Notes: generated by a model not told the origin, from the letters alone. Positions 1-13,644 are shown, counted from the first letter of the stretch. The stretch is DNA of 64,000 nt from Atkinsonella hypoxylon (GCA_000729835.1 JFHB01000073.1:62001-126000), one strand, 5' to 3'. Program-made: numbers and translations.

Positions 1-280
1 CAACTTAGTCCACGACCTGTTCGACTCTGGATTGCATATCTCCGTAAGCTGATCAGATCGCGCCGCCTCCTTGCCAAGCGCGTACAAATACAACCAATCC
101 TCCCGTCCCATCGCATTCGGTCTGTCTTTCTTCGAGTCGCCAGTGTTGCTTCCAGCGTCCTTGTGCGAACGTACATCGATCCTGATCGTGTCCTCATCTC
201 CAGCGTCTGGTTTCAATTATCTCACTCAGTTCAAGCATTTCTTTCTTTCTTTTCGCTCCGGACAACCTCGATACGCCTCT

Positions 281-2040
281 ATGTTAGGTCGTTCGAGGAA
301 GGACCCTGAGGACAATGGTGTCCAGGACACTCGCCAAGAGCCGGCTCTCGAGACAGCGCTGCAGCGCAAACCTTTCTTCCAGGCTGCCCTGTCTGTCTTT
401 GCCTGCGGAGCTGGGCTATTCTCAGATGGTTACATCAATAATGTGAGTCGCAGCACATCCCACAATCTCAAAAAAAAAAAAACAAAAAAAAAAGAAAAGA
501 AAAGAAAAGAAAAGTCAAACAAGTGTGGCCCGCCAACGCCGCTCAGACAGACGAAGCTCACATAATCAGGTCATTGGCTCGGTCAACACCGTTCTGAAAT
601 TACAGTACGGCGCCTTATACAAGAATTCCAATGCCGCGAAATATGTTGCCGATATTGCCTTTGCTGGGACCGTCGTCGGGCAGCTCTTCTTTGGGTTCGC
701 TTGCGACCATTGGTCGCGGACCAACTCGCTGGTTGCTTCAACTGTTATTCTCATCATCTTCACTGCTCTGGCAACGGGCTCATACTACAAGGGAGAAGCC
801 ATCGGCATGTTCAATATGCTCACTGCGTGGCGATTCTTCGTCGGCATTGGCATCGGAGGTTCGCACCGCATCGCCACTCGGCCCTCCCGTACTCCGGCCC
901 GGCATACACTGACACGTCCAAAGGTGAATATCCTGCTGGTAGCGTGGGATGCGCAGAATCCACAGGCGAGCTGAAAAAAGGCACACGAAACCGATGGTTC
1001 ATCCTGTTCACCAACACCATGATCGACTGGGGCTTCGTCTTTGGTGCTTTCGTCCCGTGTAAGTCCGCTCACGTCCGCGCTTCGTCCACAGTGTTGGTTT
1101 AACCGAGTTCCCAGATGTCGTTGCTGCAGCCTGCCACAGCAGTCATTTAGAAACTATTTGGCGTACCAGTTTGGGAATCGGCGTTGCTTTCCCGCTTGTC
1201 CTCTTCGTCATGCGATTGCGGCTCAAGGAGCCCGAGGAGTTCGCCAAGGAATCCATGCGAAAGAACACGCCATACTCTCTCGTCCTGCGATTTTACTGGT
1301 TCCGTCTCCTCTGCGTGAGTCTGATCTGGTTTCTTTACGACTTCTCAACCTATGCCTTCTCCATCTATTCCAGCGATATTCTCCAGGGCATATACGGATC
1401 GGAGGCGCCTCTGACAACTGTGTTCGGCTGGAACACCGTCATCAATATGTTTTACCTGCCCGGAACGATACTCGGCGCGTTCGTATCCGATTGGATTGGG
1501 CCTAAGTATACTTTGATAGGCGGCGTTCTCGTACAGTCCATCGTTGGATACATCATGGCTGGTGTATATGCCCAGATTAAGACGCACATTGCTGGCTTCG
1601 CTGTCATGTACGGCATCTTCCTGTCCCTCGGCGAGCTCGGCCCCGGCAACAACATTGGACTCTTGGCTGCCAAGACGTGTGCTACCGGCGTTAGAGGCCG
1701 TTATTACGGAATTGCATCCGCTGTTGGCAAAGTCGGCGCCTTCGTTGGGACCTATGTGTTTCCCTATATCCAGGCTGCTGGTGGCAAGAACACCGTTGAA
1801 TCAGCCCAGTATCCTTTCTGGGTAGCCTCTAGCTTGTGCATTCTGTCGGCTGCGGTCGCCTTCTTTTTCATCCCAAATATCGACCAAGACACTATCCCAT
1901 TGGAGGATCAGCGATTTCGAGAATTCCTTGCACGCAGCGGGTGGGATACAACCCAGCTGGGGCTGGACAAGATTGACTCCCAGGCGGTTTTGGTTGTACA
2001 AGATGAGGAGGCACCTGAGAAGACCGTCAGCAATTCATAG
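281..2040 (+). CDS. GIT1-like MFS glycerophosphodiester/phosphate transporter
   Basis: Four exons, 281-442, 570-858, 924-1058 and 1115-2040, give 503 residues. All introns are GT-AG and their phases join cleanly: a GGT glycine codon is split at 858/924 and a TAT tyrosine codon at 1058/1115. The protein reads as a major facilitator of the phosphate:H+ symporter type, closest in feel to GIT1 glycerophosphoinositol permeases of the plasma membrane. Supporting signs are an MFS loop motif (GFACDHWSR, near residue 96), the segment GIGIGGEYPAGSVG formed across intron 2, and a late GPGNNIGL segment. About 12 hydrophobic helices are visible. The start ATG at 281 precedes a short charged N-terminus, as usual for the family. 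Intron 1 carries an A/AAAAG-rich tract (about 470-515). The substrate (glycerophosphoinositol, glycerophosphocholine or phosphate) cannot be read from sequence; family assignment is secure. Confidence 0.88.
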
Positions 2041-5000
2041 GCTAGGTTAGGATGAAATGAATGATGAGTCTACGGATCTTATTTTCAACTTTCACGTCAA
2101 AAGATAATGGTTCAGACTACTTTTTCTCTTCCCAGTCGTATTTCCACGAATGTGCTTAATGTAGGCAGCGTATCGCCAAGTCTTAATCTAATTTAGTCGA
2201 CCAACCGTCCGGCTTGGCATAATGGTACATCCACTTTATGCGCTTGGCAGGCCACGGAATGACGGTCTGCCAAGACGGCTAAGCTGATCGACCGTGTACC
2301 TCCGCTTGGCGCTGCTATCGGGTTTGTAAACGTGAGAACGATGTAGACTGCGATGCTGCTGCAGTGATGCACACGCAGCTCAAGGCACTGGCCACACGTC
2401 TTCTATAGCATTGACATAGTCGCGAATATCCTTCTAGAATTGTTGAAGACACACTGCGAAGTATCGCGATGTATTCTGAAAGGCGATCTAGCATCTAGTA
2501 TCCAACATAGACGGATTATAAACATCTGATGTTCTCGGTTAGCGTACTTGGCATATCCTTCCCTTGGAAAGGCCCTGTATAGACTCCTGATTCAACTATT
2601 CTAAGCAGATACGTTTGTCTCTATGCTAGTGCCGGAATAGCATGTTTTCAAAGACCTGGGGAGTATTTTTACAAAGTTGGCATTAGTATTGAGGGCGCCT
2701 GGAGGTGGACGGAAATCTCTGCCAGCGTCAAGTAAATCCTCAGTGTAGTGCAACTCGCAGAGGCAATGCACAATAATGGCTGTGAAAATTTACAACCCAG
2801 TTCATTTATGAATAGGTACCGTGACGTGGCTAGATGCCAGTGAAACAAGACTAACTAGATAGGGAGACAAAAAGTAATAGTTATGTAAAGCTAAGTTGGA
2901 CATTACTGCTTTGCATGGTTAAGGACGATTATAACACTGTCGAAGATTAACTCCCATCAGACCTTGACTCATTTTTTTGCCAGACCAGTGTAGCGGGCCA
3001 AATATGACTTCATTATTCAATGGAAGCGCATGGCTATTTAGTGTCGTATACTCTAGACACTGGCAAGAGCTGTGTAATCATGTAGTTTCAGGTAGTTGTC
3101 CCCATCATATCGTCGAACACGGGCCTAGGAGTCCACTCAGACAAGGACAGTTCTATGCTTCGTATAGTGGCATGGTGGCCTATAATACAAAGCAATCTAG
3201 TCCGTAGGATATCTAGCTTACGTTACTTCTGCTAGCGGAGCTTCTACATGAAGATGTAGCTAAGCCCGATGGAGCTGGGTCAGTCAAGAATCTTTCGATC
3301 GACGAGCCCATACGGCCATAGTAAGGCGTTACAATGTTCCCAATTGTACTATGCTGACCGATACATCTTATACTAAAACATGTAGATGGTTCGATAAGAA
3401 GGTTTTCAAGTAATAAAAGGAAAGAGATCTACGGCGTGAGAACAGCATATGACTCAAGTTGTGAACGAAGCCCGTTAACGCAAAACATGATAAAAAATTG
3501 AGTCCTGCTTGCTTCAGGTTCGCAGCTCTTCTCCTCTTGGTGTCATACGTTGTGTTGGCGAATTTTCCATTGTTGGTCGTTCTTGATCTTGCATGAGGGT
3601 CCGCACTTGTCTGTCCAAACTGTCAAATGACGTTTTATCATCTGAAAATGGGGCAAGAGCGGAGCGATAACGTCGTGCTGGTCTCCTTTCTTCACAGCGA
3701 GACGACCTCCTAAGATGCGTTTCTGATTTTCGCGTCTCTCAGGTAACTCGGTCTCTGTGTATAAAGTCTATAAGTAGCAGCCTGTTTTTGACGCGGAATT
3801 ATGATCTGTAATGCTCAGCAGTCGCATCCTACTCAACACTAGACTTGTTTGATCTGTCCGTTGTCGAATAATGAGAAGCAGTAAGAGTTGATGGCATTGG
3901 TAGTAACAATGCTGCCTGTGAGAGGTTCTGTAAAGATTAATGCGAGGGTGCAATTAGATGGAGAGTAAGGGAAGAGCACTGAGTTCGTAATTGCTTGTGG
4001 TGATGTAAGTAGGTGTAGCTGGCCTATACACGGGATACGACTTACCTGCTATTTCGTACGCAGCACAATCAAGTTTGCGACTTTGACCTTTTAGGTACTA
4101 TTGTTAGCTTAGTCTACAAGTAATTCTCGACTGATGCTGACCTATATCGTAGCCAGCTGTAAAACCATCGTCAAGGCCTGACATGAGGCTCTACCCGAAC
4201 TTTGCTTAGGAGACTTCCCAAGTCGGTAGACTACTCGCTCGATCTATGACATCTTTTGGCACCGACTTCAAGATACTTCACTCCTGTCGACAATGCCCCG
4301 GACAACCACGAAGGACCAATCTGTCCGCAGTAGGGCTTAGGTCTTCCCGCCGTAGGACATTTCAGCACATTGTTCGTTGCCAAGCTCTTTCCCGCAATTG
4401 AGCATTCCCAGGATGTCATTCCGTCGTTGAATGTATATAGTTATTTGGCATGATTTCCTTGAATGCCTTTCCAGGCATTGCTCTAATGCTCCTGGCGAGT
4501 TCAACAAGAACCCTCAACAAGGCCTCTATGCGCGCTTCATGAGCAGATACGAGCACCTCGTCCTAATTCCAATTAGACTTCGTTTGTTAATTATCAGGTA
4601 TCTAGCAAGGATGGTACTTGTACTTATATGCTCACTAAGATAAACCTCCGCTTGAGATTTCATCATAACCCAGCTTCTCAGTGAGTCACAATCGTTCATA
4701 GATTTCACATTCTCATAGCAAATCGTAACTCGCTGAGATCTCGCAAATATCACAAAAAAAAAAAAAAAAAAAACAGAGCATAAGCACGAAAATGGTCCCA
4801 TTATTTGCACTCTGACTCATCACATTCACCGTGCGTCGTATCACAAATCTCATCAACTAAACAAAGAGCCAAACGAGTCGGCCACCGACCACTCGCAGCA
4901 CAGCTAGACTCATCTCAGTCACAGGAACCTTTTTACATGTCATAAGTGAAATCAAAATATGCTCACTGCTAGATACCCTTGACAGCAAACAAACCTTCCC

Positions 5001-5232
5001 GCCTTTCTATGTCAAGACTCTGCAGGACACCTTGCCGCCTCACGGTCCGTGCAATGCCGCAAGGCCATCTGTGTCACGTCCGCAATCAGTAGTTTGATGT
5101 TACCCGCCATGGTTATACGAACACCCCGTGACGGGCAATCGATGTTGACTTCCCGTGTATGACCACTTTTATCCGCCCTTGGCAGCCACAGTTGAATGTG
5201 GTCACGTTGCGTTTGAGTTGACGTTGCTCTCC

Positions 5233-5260
5233 TGGATTCACGATCCTGACTCGAACAGGA
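5233..5260 (-). other. tRNA 3'-end-like hairpin (possible tRNA or SINE relic)
   Basis: Read on the minus strand, 5260-5244 forms a perfect 5-bp stem (TCCTG/CAGGA) around the 7-nt loop TTCGAGT, which matches a tRNA T-arm. It is followed by seven bases, a T and CCA. No matching 5' acceptor strand (TTCACGA) or D-arm is visible within about 100 bases upstream, so this is not an intact tRNA gene. The encoded CCA hints at reverse-transcribed tRNA or a SINE-like relic, but chance cannot be excluded. Confidence 0.2.
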
Positions 5261-7004
5261 ATCCTAGAACAACTTGGGTGGCGAGCATTAGCCTTTGTCC
5301 TCTATTCCAGTTTATATCCAGGGAATGGTGGTGTGTGTCGATCATATATGCGCGTAGTAACTTGCAGTGACGTGGCTATAGTGAAATGCGAATGGCTCCT
5401 TGCGGGGATCCGAACGTCAAGAGTGGTTGGTCTGGCCCAGACTACAGAGTTTGCACTTCACGCGGGCGTAAAGGGGCACCTTGTTGGTGTTGGTATATGC
5501 AAGCGCATGCACCACTACGTCAGTCTTGATCTAGCACACGACTTGTCATGAGAATTCTTGAGAAGCTAGAGGATTCGACGGAGAAAGGGACGGGACACCT
5601 ATATGATTTTGCATTTTTATGCACGGGTGCTCATTACTTGAGCCAGTGTATCTTGCCCGATGGGAAACCTCACAGCTCAATATCGACACCTTACGTCAAG
5701 CTGAGATTATATAGGCCCGGGGTTGACCTCCATTGTCAATAATACGTTTTTGCCATTCTGAGTCTTGACATCTAGAATCACGACTCTTCAAGGCTTGAAC
5801 ATTGTAATATCACTCCATGAAATTTCCTTCTGCAACTGTCCCCATATCAGGACACATCTGTGTCAAGTCTCGACCACAATTAACTCATTCTGCCGTCAGA
5901 GACTGCTACCTAGTATAGACTGCATTTAACAAATCGCCAAGCAGAGCGTGGCTATAAGCTTTGCTTCCTATCCAGGAAGCAGCCATACCGTATCCGTATC
6001 ACTAAGCTGCTGTTAGCCATAGCTCCAATTTGCACAGAAGAGCACGGTTTCAAGAGACTTTCAGTCTAAGGAACTCGTTGACGCCATCTGAACGATAATT
6101 TTTGAACTTTGCCCCGGACCTTTCAGATCAAACGTTTCCATTCATCCACATCTGCCGAAAAATGTAAAAGGCTAATGAAAATTGCGACAAGGCGGGGGGG
6201 CAGCTGCTCGGCCGAAGGACAAGCGGTTTGGAGTTTCGCGCCATGTCGTTCAGCCTCGCGGTACGAGTCAAGAACTCGATGCTTCAGGAAGCTCATTGGC
6301 GTGTCCACATGATCGGCAAATAACGATCTCCTTACAAGTTATTATCTTGCTCAACTGATAAGCGACCTACTGCATCCTGCTCGTTCAGGCAAGTGAGGAT
6401 CTGGAACAAGGCTGCATTGCCATCTACTGAGTGTCACGAGTGTAAATGACGACAAAAGCCGAGCATCTGTGGGTGTGTGATTGCGGGATAGGCGCCCGAT
6501 GCGATGTCACGTCGTCCTTCCTCGTGATACCACCTTTTGGGTGCTGGGCGCGACCTTGTGATTGCAAAGACGGAATAACTACGCTGTTGGGGGTTGCTAC
6601 GTGATACGTGGCGAGAGACGTAGCGATGGAATTTATTCGCATCTTCGAAAGAAGCGTCAAACCCTGTCATGGAAAAAATGCGTCTACCTGGCTGCCGTCT
6701 GCCGTCTTGAGGCGAGGGTGGCAGGGACAAACAAGAAGACATGGTCCATCCATTCACACACAGAGATTGAGCAAGCACATGGAAATCCGGCGCATGGGCA
6801 AACAGGGAAGCGCATCAATGAGGCCAGGTGGTCGATTAAAACGACATCTTCTCACGCTATTGAATGCTCGCTGTGATGTGACGGAAAAGGCTGCTTGCTT
6901 GGCCGGGGGATGAAAACAAACAAGATGGAAGCAAAATGCCCGCACGTGTTCGTGAGAAGAGTGGAATGCAAGGAGAAGCAGAGGCGACGGACGCATGTCA
7001 CGCA

Positions 7005-7045
7005 TTCGCTTCGCTTCGCTTCGCTTCGCTTCGCCTCGCCTCGCT
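7005..7045. repeat. TTCGC pentanucleotide repeat
   Basis: About eight imperfect tandem units of TTCGC, the later ones drifting to CTCGC, in the gene-poor interval. Confidence 0.85.
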
Positions 7046-7308
7046 TGCATCTGGCGGTGAGGCCAGAGGAAAAAAATTGAATGCCAAAATTTCCCGTGCT
7101 GCCGTCTTGACTCTCTCGTCCTTGATTGATGCGATGCAGTCGTGGCTGTTTAGTTAGTCAGTTGCCCGCCCATTGATGGACATTGATGGAAAGTAATCCG
7201 CAACAAACAAAATAATAGTTAACTAATGCCAAGCCCACGTGGACGGTGATGGATGCGTGATGTAACGGATTGCGGTCCGCCATGAGACTCGGTCAATGCT
7301 CTCGACTA

Positions 7309-7342
7309 GGCCAGGTCAGGCCAGGCCAGGCCAGGCCAGGCC
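7309..7342. repeat. GGCCA pentanucleotide repeat
   Basis: Six to seven tandem GGCCA units with one GGTCA variant near the start. Confidence 0.85.
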
Positions 7343-8057
7343 ATTGCTGCATTTTTGTGCTCACTACGGATACTGCGGACTACTTTACGCCGTATCACGG
7401 TGAATGCGGCGGCCTTCGGACGATGCGCTGATCATGGTCAGACGAATGATGTGCTTCATTCAGGACGATCATGGCTGGATCTAAGGGCACGGTCCTCGCG
7501 AAACCCATTCTTTGGTATTCCATGTGCTGCAGTCTTATTATGCGTTTCCCTGGTGTCACTAATGCAATGCGTCTTTATCGCATTGCGAACTGGCTCATTT
7601 TTATTAAACACACATGTCAAGAAAAAAAGCCAAATGCTACCACGGGCGGTACGCATCATTGTACCATGCACGCACTCTGGCGGTGAAGAGAACCCTCTCT
7701 TCCTGCATGTGATATGAAAACCGTTATCACAACGAGACAATAGATACATTGTTCGGTCATCAAAGTAGCCTGGAATCGAAAATCTCCGCAACACATCATA
7801 CCTAGCATGCATGCCCCAGCCACGTGGGAGACGTATTTCATGACGGGTCTCGCAATCCATTGCTTCGTGCAGCATGTACCATGTAATTTGGCCATCCTCT
7901 GCCAGCCCCGGAAGAAGTACCATCAAAAACAGGGTGAGCACAAGAAAAACAAAGCAAACAAGGCAGACTCAACTCTGATATCGGCTAAGATCACTGGACG
8001 GGCAGAGCCAGCATGTGCTAGCACTGGAACATAAGCACCAGTCGCCGGGACAAAACA

Positions 8058-8075
8058 GGGGGGGGGGGGGGGGGG
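8058..8075. repeat. G18 homopolymer
   Basis: An uninterrupted run of 18 G. Such runs are prone to length error in assemblies and can form G-quadruplexes. Confidence 0.9.
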
Positions 8076-9063
8076 TCAACAAGCGGGAAGGACGATGGCA
8101 GCAAGATTAATGGTTAGAGATCACCGTGACGGAGAGAGCAAAGCTGAAGCGCATGGTCAGCAAGCCTTGCATATGTATAATGCAAGCCCAGACCCTACTA
8201 CAGTAAGTACGGTATGGTATCACAGGTACAACCAATCTTTCTTGAAGGAGACAGATGGTAACTAATAGGAGGAGGGGAGGGCGGGAAAGCAGGGCGGGCC
8301 AAGGCATAAAATCTGAGGCTTCAGGCGGTCTAGATGTGACCAGACCAGACAGACAGAAACACCATGAGCATGGGTCTTTGTGATAAAACACATGGTTGGC
8401 ATGCCACCAAGTAAGCTGGGCTGGCCGCCGGCATTTGGATAAATCTCCGTTTCGACGCCCTTTCTGCAAAGGCGGAACAGGCTCACTCACAGCGCTTATC
8501 AATAGGAAAAAAAAAAAAAAAAAAAGGAAAAAAAGGATAAAAAGGAAAAAAAGAAACGAGAAGTGGGGTTCTAATTAACGTATTGTGGTGAAACAGTGGA
8601 AGAGTCACAAAAGAAAACATGGAATATATCAAACATGTGCTTACATAAAGTGAATGAAGCCATAAAGTAAATGAAGCAATGGATGAATCTTAACCAAAAG
8701 TCACTGGCCCAAACTGAGAAAGAGTCTCGTCGTCATGAGCAAGACGCACCCGGCCCTATCATACAACAGACGACAGACGCTCCTGCAGCCGCAGATGCAC
8801 GCGTCCATTTTCTGAACGCCAAGCTTCTAGCGGCGGGGCAGTAAAGATGAAAGCAAATCAATGGCCCAATCATCGCGGAGACTATGTGAACCTTAACCCC
8901 CACACCCCTTCTCTCTTCCTTCTCTCTTCCTTTCCTTTCCATTTTCCATTCTAACTATCGACGCCCCACAACTCCAACAGCATCCCCTTTCCCGCATCAC
9001 TAGTTCAAAGCACAAACAGAGGCCGGGATCCAGCGTCCACCCACGATGCACCCCTGTCCTTGC

Positions 9064-9195
9064 CCCCCCCTCCCCCCCCCCCAAAAAAAAAAAAGAAAAA
9101 AAAAAAGAAAAAAAAAGACCCCTCTTATTAAAGTCTGGTAAAGACAGGGAATCAGGAACCAAAAAAAGAAAAAAAAAAAGGAAAAAAGGAAAAAG
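9064..9195. repeat. poly-C then A-rich low-complexity tract
   Basis: Runs of C (8 and 12) are followed by A-tracts broken by single G, and after about 40 unique bases by a second A/G tract at 9160-9195. It produces long, meaningless phenylalanine-rich frames on the minus strand. Confidence 0.85.
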
Positions 9196-10547
9196 AATAA
9201 GGAACACGAAAGTTCAAACATCTCTCACGGCCTCGAACCCCCAGCCCACATTGCACTTGCCTCCCCAATAAGGCCGCAAACTCTCTGTAGCTTTTCGTAT
9301 GACGCTAACTGATGACGGGGGAAAATAAGTGGTGCTACAAAGAAAAGAACACTGCGCCGCCCCGCCCTTGGAGAAAAAAAAAAGGTTGCGCTAGCCTCGA
9401 GGGGTGGGGGCTCCGACTCTTCCGTGATGGGTAATGTATATTCAACTGCATCTGAATCGGCTCCTAGCTAGATTGGGGAGAGCCGTTGCTGATCTCTATT
9501 TACTCCGTACACGTTACCCATGGTGGAAATATGTGCGCGTCTCTTGATGAGGGACCTGCCTCGGCCCCGCCACTTCATGTTCACAGCACCTTACCCGCAG
9601 ACGTGATCAAGTGCACGTAACATAGTGAAAAAGTATCAGACTGTAGCAGCACAATGTGTCTCTTCATCTCGTCTCCTGGACGCGGTTATATCTAACAGGG
9701 CAGGTTGCGACCCAGCCCCCCTAAACATGTATGCTACCATCCATACGGCCGTCTTTTTGACAGGCTTGGTTGGGGCTCGACCCCTTCTATAATTCTCTTG
9801 CAATCAATAAACCCAACACCGTGGTCCCAAACTGTCACCGAAAACAAAAAATTGCATATAATCCCACTGCAGTGCCCATTCCCCTATTTGTCCGCCGAAT
9901 TGAAAAAAAAGGAAAATAAATATATATGGAAAGAGAGACAAAGATGCCTGATTCCGTCTCCAAGTGAATGTCATCCTGCCTAAATCCAGCCCGGACTGGC
10001 GGTGATTAGATATACTGGTTCATCGTTTATAAGAAAAAACATCGCGGCCTTATCCCATCCCTGTCGAACGAGGGCGTGGACACCGCTGCTGCCTGTTCGT
10101 AGACAGGAATTTGATGTCGAAAAGTGAAGTTGTTTCAACTCCTGACCTGAATACCTTGCGCCCATGAACCCAGAGACTCTGACAAGAGTAGAGAAAAATT
10201 CAATAGACGCCTGTATAACCCCCGAATAAAAAAAATAAACTTCACGCTTTGATTTTTGAAAGTCGCCGAATTGGAAAAAAATATGAAAACGTAAACGGGT
10301 CCTGAAGGTTACAATCCCTCTGCCTCCGGGTTGAGGTAAATACAAGGGAATGAACAAGACTTCTCCCATGAACTTTGTTATGACAGTTCCAAGGTCATGC
10401 TTTCGTAGTTGAAGATGACACTTCTTTTTTTTCGTCAACTTGTGTGTAGATTTTTGTGCGGATTCGGGAGAGACCCAAGTGTGATGTGTGGCCATGTGTG
10501 AACGTGCTGTGCTGGACCAGCGACGGTTGCGTTATGATGCGGCGAAT

Positions 10548-12121
10548 CTAGTAGCAGCCTTGAAATGGAGGAATGAAAGGAACCTGTTGAAATGCAACGG
10601 GGTGCTGCATCATTGGAACCTGTTGAACGTATCGAACCACTTCCCACAAGGGAAAGAAGGACTTAGGCTGACATGGAACCAGGACAGGTGCAGGCGCCTG
10701 AATAGGCATAGGCAGCCGTTGACTGACCCGAGGTTGTGACTGGATGTGAGTGGTGGGTAGAGGGGTTGCCACAGGCTCGCCAAACGGCTGAGTCGACATG
10801 CCATGGCCTTGAAACACAGCGTGGTCTGTCATATCCTCCGAGTCATAGGCTGCTGCTTGGTTAAACAATAGTGTCAAGTCTTGCTGTTCTTGGGCAAATT
10901 CGTCGTCATCCAGGTCATCAATAGTAGACCCACTCGAAGTAAGAGAGCCATCGTCGGAAGTTGTGCTGGCGGGAGAGAGGGGGGAGACGTATTCGTAGTC
11001 ATCGATGATCACGTCCTCGTCAGTAACGTATTCGGGAATGTGGTGGACAACTGAGGGTTGCTGCACTGAGACCGCTGGGGGAGCGGGCACAGTGAACTGA
11101 GAGCATGCCATGATGCGGCATCGCAGCTCGGGAAGAGTAATCCTCAAGTCGGGGTTCGGGTTGAAGATGCGACCCAGGATGTCGGTGAGCTCATCAGTCA
11201 GTGGAAGGATCGTTTTCAAGAAATCCTGGGACCGTATGTAGGCTCTGTAAGTAGAATCCTGCAAGGAGGCCTGTTTCCATGGGTTGCGTCCGCATGTCAG
11301 GTTTACGAGGATCACTCCAAGAGACCAAACATCATTCGGAGCGCACATGTAATAAGGTTTCCTTGTCGAGGCATCCAAACATTCTGTAAAGGGCATTTCT
11401 GTTAGTTGGTCTGACATACATGTATTGTTTCGGCTCAGGAGGACCTATGCTTACCAGGACTCATGTAGAATGTTGAGCCGCAACCGTAATCCTCGGAGCG
11501 ATCATCCGCTGTGGCAAGACCAAAATCGGCCAACTTGACAGTGTTTCCATTGTCCGTGACCAGGATGTTCTCAGGCTTTAGATCTCGGTGGTAGATGCCC
11601 AGCTTGTGGCAATGCTCAACAGCATCAACAATTTGAAGAAAGATCTTCTTGGATAGTTCATCCTTGCCAACGTACTGGCCGAGCTCCGTAATGTTCAGGA
11701 ACAAGTCACCCTCAGGGCAATACTCCAGGATAACATAGATGCAGTCAGGGTCGTCCACAATCTTCAACATCGACACTACATTGGGATGTGCGGACGCCAA
11801 GTAGTGTAATCTGATTTCTCGTTGTTGATAGGCGACCTGGCGGCGTTCCAAAGGACTACCATCAGCGTTAAATTTGCTCAAACACTTAACAGCATAGCGA
11901 ACGCCAGTCTTCGTGTCCACGGCAGAGTAAACCACTCCATAGGCGCCAGTCCCAAGAATCTCAGTCAATTGAAGCTTTCCTTCAAGGAGTCTTCCTAGTC
12001 TTTGCTCGGGAGCAAGTGGGGGAATCCTACAGTAGGTTGGCAGGTTGTTGCCACATTTTAAGCTGTCGTATGTGGGCGATGCTGGAGGTGTCGGGTATCC
12101 GAAGGTAGCATGGTGCTGCAT
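10548..12121 (-). CDS. RAN1/Pat1-like serine/threonine protein kinase
   Basis: Two exons, 12121-11455 and 11383-10548, give 500 residues; the 71-nt intron splits the GAA codon of the SPE motif (G/AA). The kinase domain starts near residue 52: glycine loop GTGAYG at 57-62, AVK lysine at 79, catalytic HRDLKPEN at 178-185, DFG at 199-201, and SPE at 221-223 in place of APE. The C-terminal part after about residue 310 is an acidic and serine-rich, then proline-rich tail with no fold I recognise. The sequence resembles the fungal RAN1/Sks1/Vhs1 group: S. pombe Ran1 represses the switch to meiosis, and the yeast relatives act in nutrient signalling. The role here is inferred from family. It stands alone, with 8 kb of gene-poor DNA downstream and 16 kb upstream. 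Confidence 0.88.
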
Positions 12122-13157
12122 ATTATGGATCGGTAGAGCGAGACTTGAAAGTCTTCACGTAAAGGCCAAATTCTCCAGATTGGGAGAGTCGAGCTGCACG
12201 ATTAATCCAGCTTGACTTCTGTTTATATATCCCAACGGAAGAAATGAAGAAAACCCCAGGCACGGCCGAGGATGAACAATTATTATGTACAGATGAGAAT
12301 ACGTCCAAGCTTGGGCCTTTGCGCGGAAACAGAAAGAACAACGCCTTTTCTTTGCGAGACTTGCGAGTCGAAGAATGTATTTTCACTTGACAGCCGAATC
12401 AACGGGTCAAGAGAGTTACCCTCTGGATATGATATGTCGCGGGTGGGAATGATTGGTCCACAGGTAAGCGCACTGGTATATGGATATACTGTCCTTGATT
12501 AAAAGATTAGATGTCAGGCTTGACAGACAAACTTGTGACAGGACAGGAGAGTCCGGAGGGCGGGATGGTTGGTAAAAAGGAGCTTGAAGGAAAGTCGTGA
12601 AGTAGGCTGTTTGAAGCATCTATGTAATTGACACTTGAGGTCGACTGGGAGCGGGCGTGATGAGGTAGATAACGATGAAGGCAGGTCCACATTTGCCCCC
12701 ACAAACGTACGCACACCTTTTGACTAGGACAAGCCCCGTCAGTCAAGCCAAAGTCAATCATTCCGGGTCAGTGAGGAAAAGAATTGAAGGAAAAAAAAAA
12801 AAAAAAGGGTACGTACCAATGCATTGCGTGGAGGGCCCACACAGCGGCCCACAAAAGCCTCATCATAGAAAAACGACAGCCTGATCCTGGTGTTGGAAAG
12901 AATCAAACATGAATGGTAATAGTAAATATGGGGAGACCCGCTATCTGGCTATCTGGCACGTCTGGTTGTCTATCTAGCTAGCCGGCAGCGGTGGAGACGG
13001 TGGAGACGGTGTAGGCGCTAATGCTCCAACAGCTATTCTTAACAGTGGGTTGTGTCCCATGCAAGTTTCGGCCGCGTCCTCGTCCTCGTCCTCGTTCTCT
13101 GCAAACGCCAAGGCTTCAAAGAGCTAAGGGCCACCGGCTAGTAACTCGCACGGTGGG

Positions 13158-13230
13158 GTGGGATGGGATGGGATGGGATGGGATGATGTTATGTGGTGTG
13201 ATGTGGTGTGGTGTGGTGTGGTGAGATGTG
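13158..13230. repeat. GGGAT repeat followed by GTGTG repeat
   Basis: Five to six GGGAT units run into a degenerate TGGTG/GTGTG array, upstream of the RAN1-like kinase. Confidence 0.8.
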
Positions 13231-13616
13231 GTGAGTCGAAGGGGACGCCCCTGGACTGGTTGGCTAGCTTTGGCTTGCTGGCTTGATTGGCATTGGCACT
13301 GGCACGAGAGGGTCCGAGGCTAACGACTGGCAGGGAATGAGCGATGAGCGACGAGCGATGAGCGATACGAGCGGCGATAATAGTCTGACACACCAGAATA
13401 AAGCGGTTCTGTTGTGTCATGAGCCGCCGCCAGCCCGTTTTACCTTCTGGACTAACGGAACGCCAGGCATGGACAGACCCACGGAAGCGAACAGGACACG
13501 CTGCACCAAGTCAGAATCAAGAGACGGCCAAGTCACCGGCGCCGTCAACAGACCGGCGTCCACTGACCGCACGCCATCCCTGGAAGACGAAGGCAAAGGG
13601 GCGAATATGGAAGCCT

Positions 13617-13644
13617 CCTGTCTGTCTGTCTGTCTGCCTGTCTG
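13617..13644. repeat. TCTG tetranucleotide microsatellite
   Basis: About seven TCTG units with one TGCC interruption. It is immediately followed by a TACTCCGTA motif at 13645. Confidence 0.85.

Larger units (their letters stand above)
2041..10547. other. 8.5-kb gene-poor interval
   Basis: I find no open frame here with a recognisable domain or convincing intron-exon structure. It holds the 3' flank of the transporter, the 3' flank of the minus-strand kinase (to about 10.0 kb), an A20 run at 4754-4773, several simple repeats annotated separately, a tRNA-3'-end-like hairpin at 5233-5260, and one TACGGAGTA motif at 9501. Sequence between 8.5 and 9.4 kb alternates A-rich, G/A-rich and C-rich tracts. 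Short frames up to about 170 codons occur on both strands but have biased, low-complexity composition and look accidental. Confidence 0.6.

Noticed and set aside
7456..7941. 161-codon minus-strand open frame
   Set aside because: Composition is not protein-like, opposite-strand frames of similar length overlap it, and no splice partner or domain is visible.
9980..10495. 171-codon minus-strand open frame downstream of the RAN1-like kinase
   Set aside because: Low-complexity Lys and Phe runs, no family resemblance; it lies in the kinase 3' flank and is best read as untranslated sequence.
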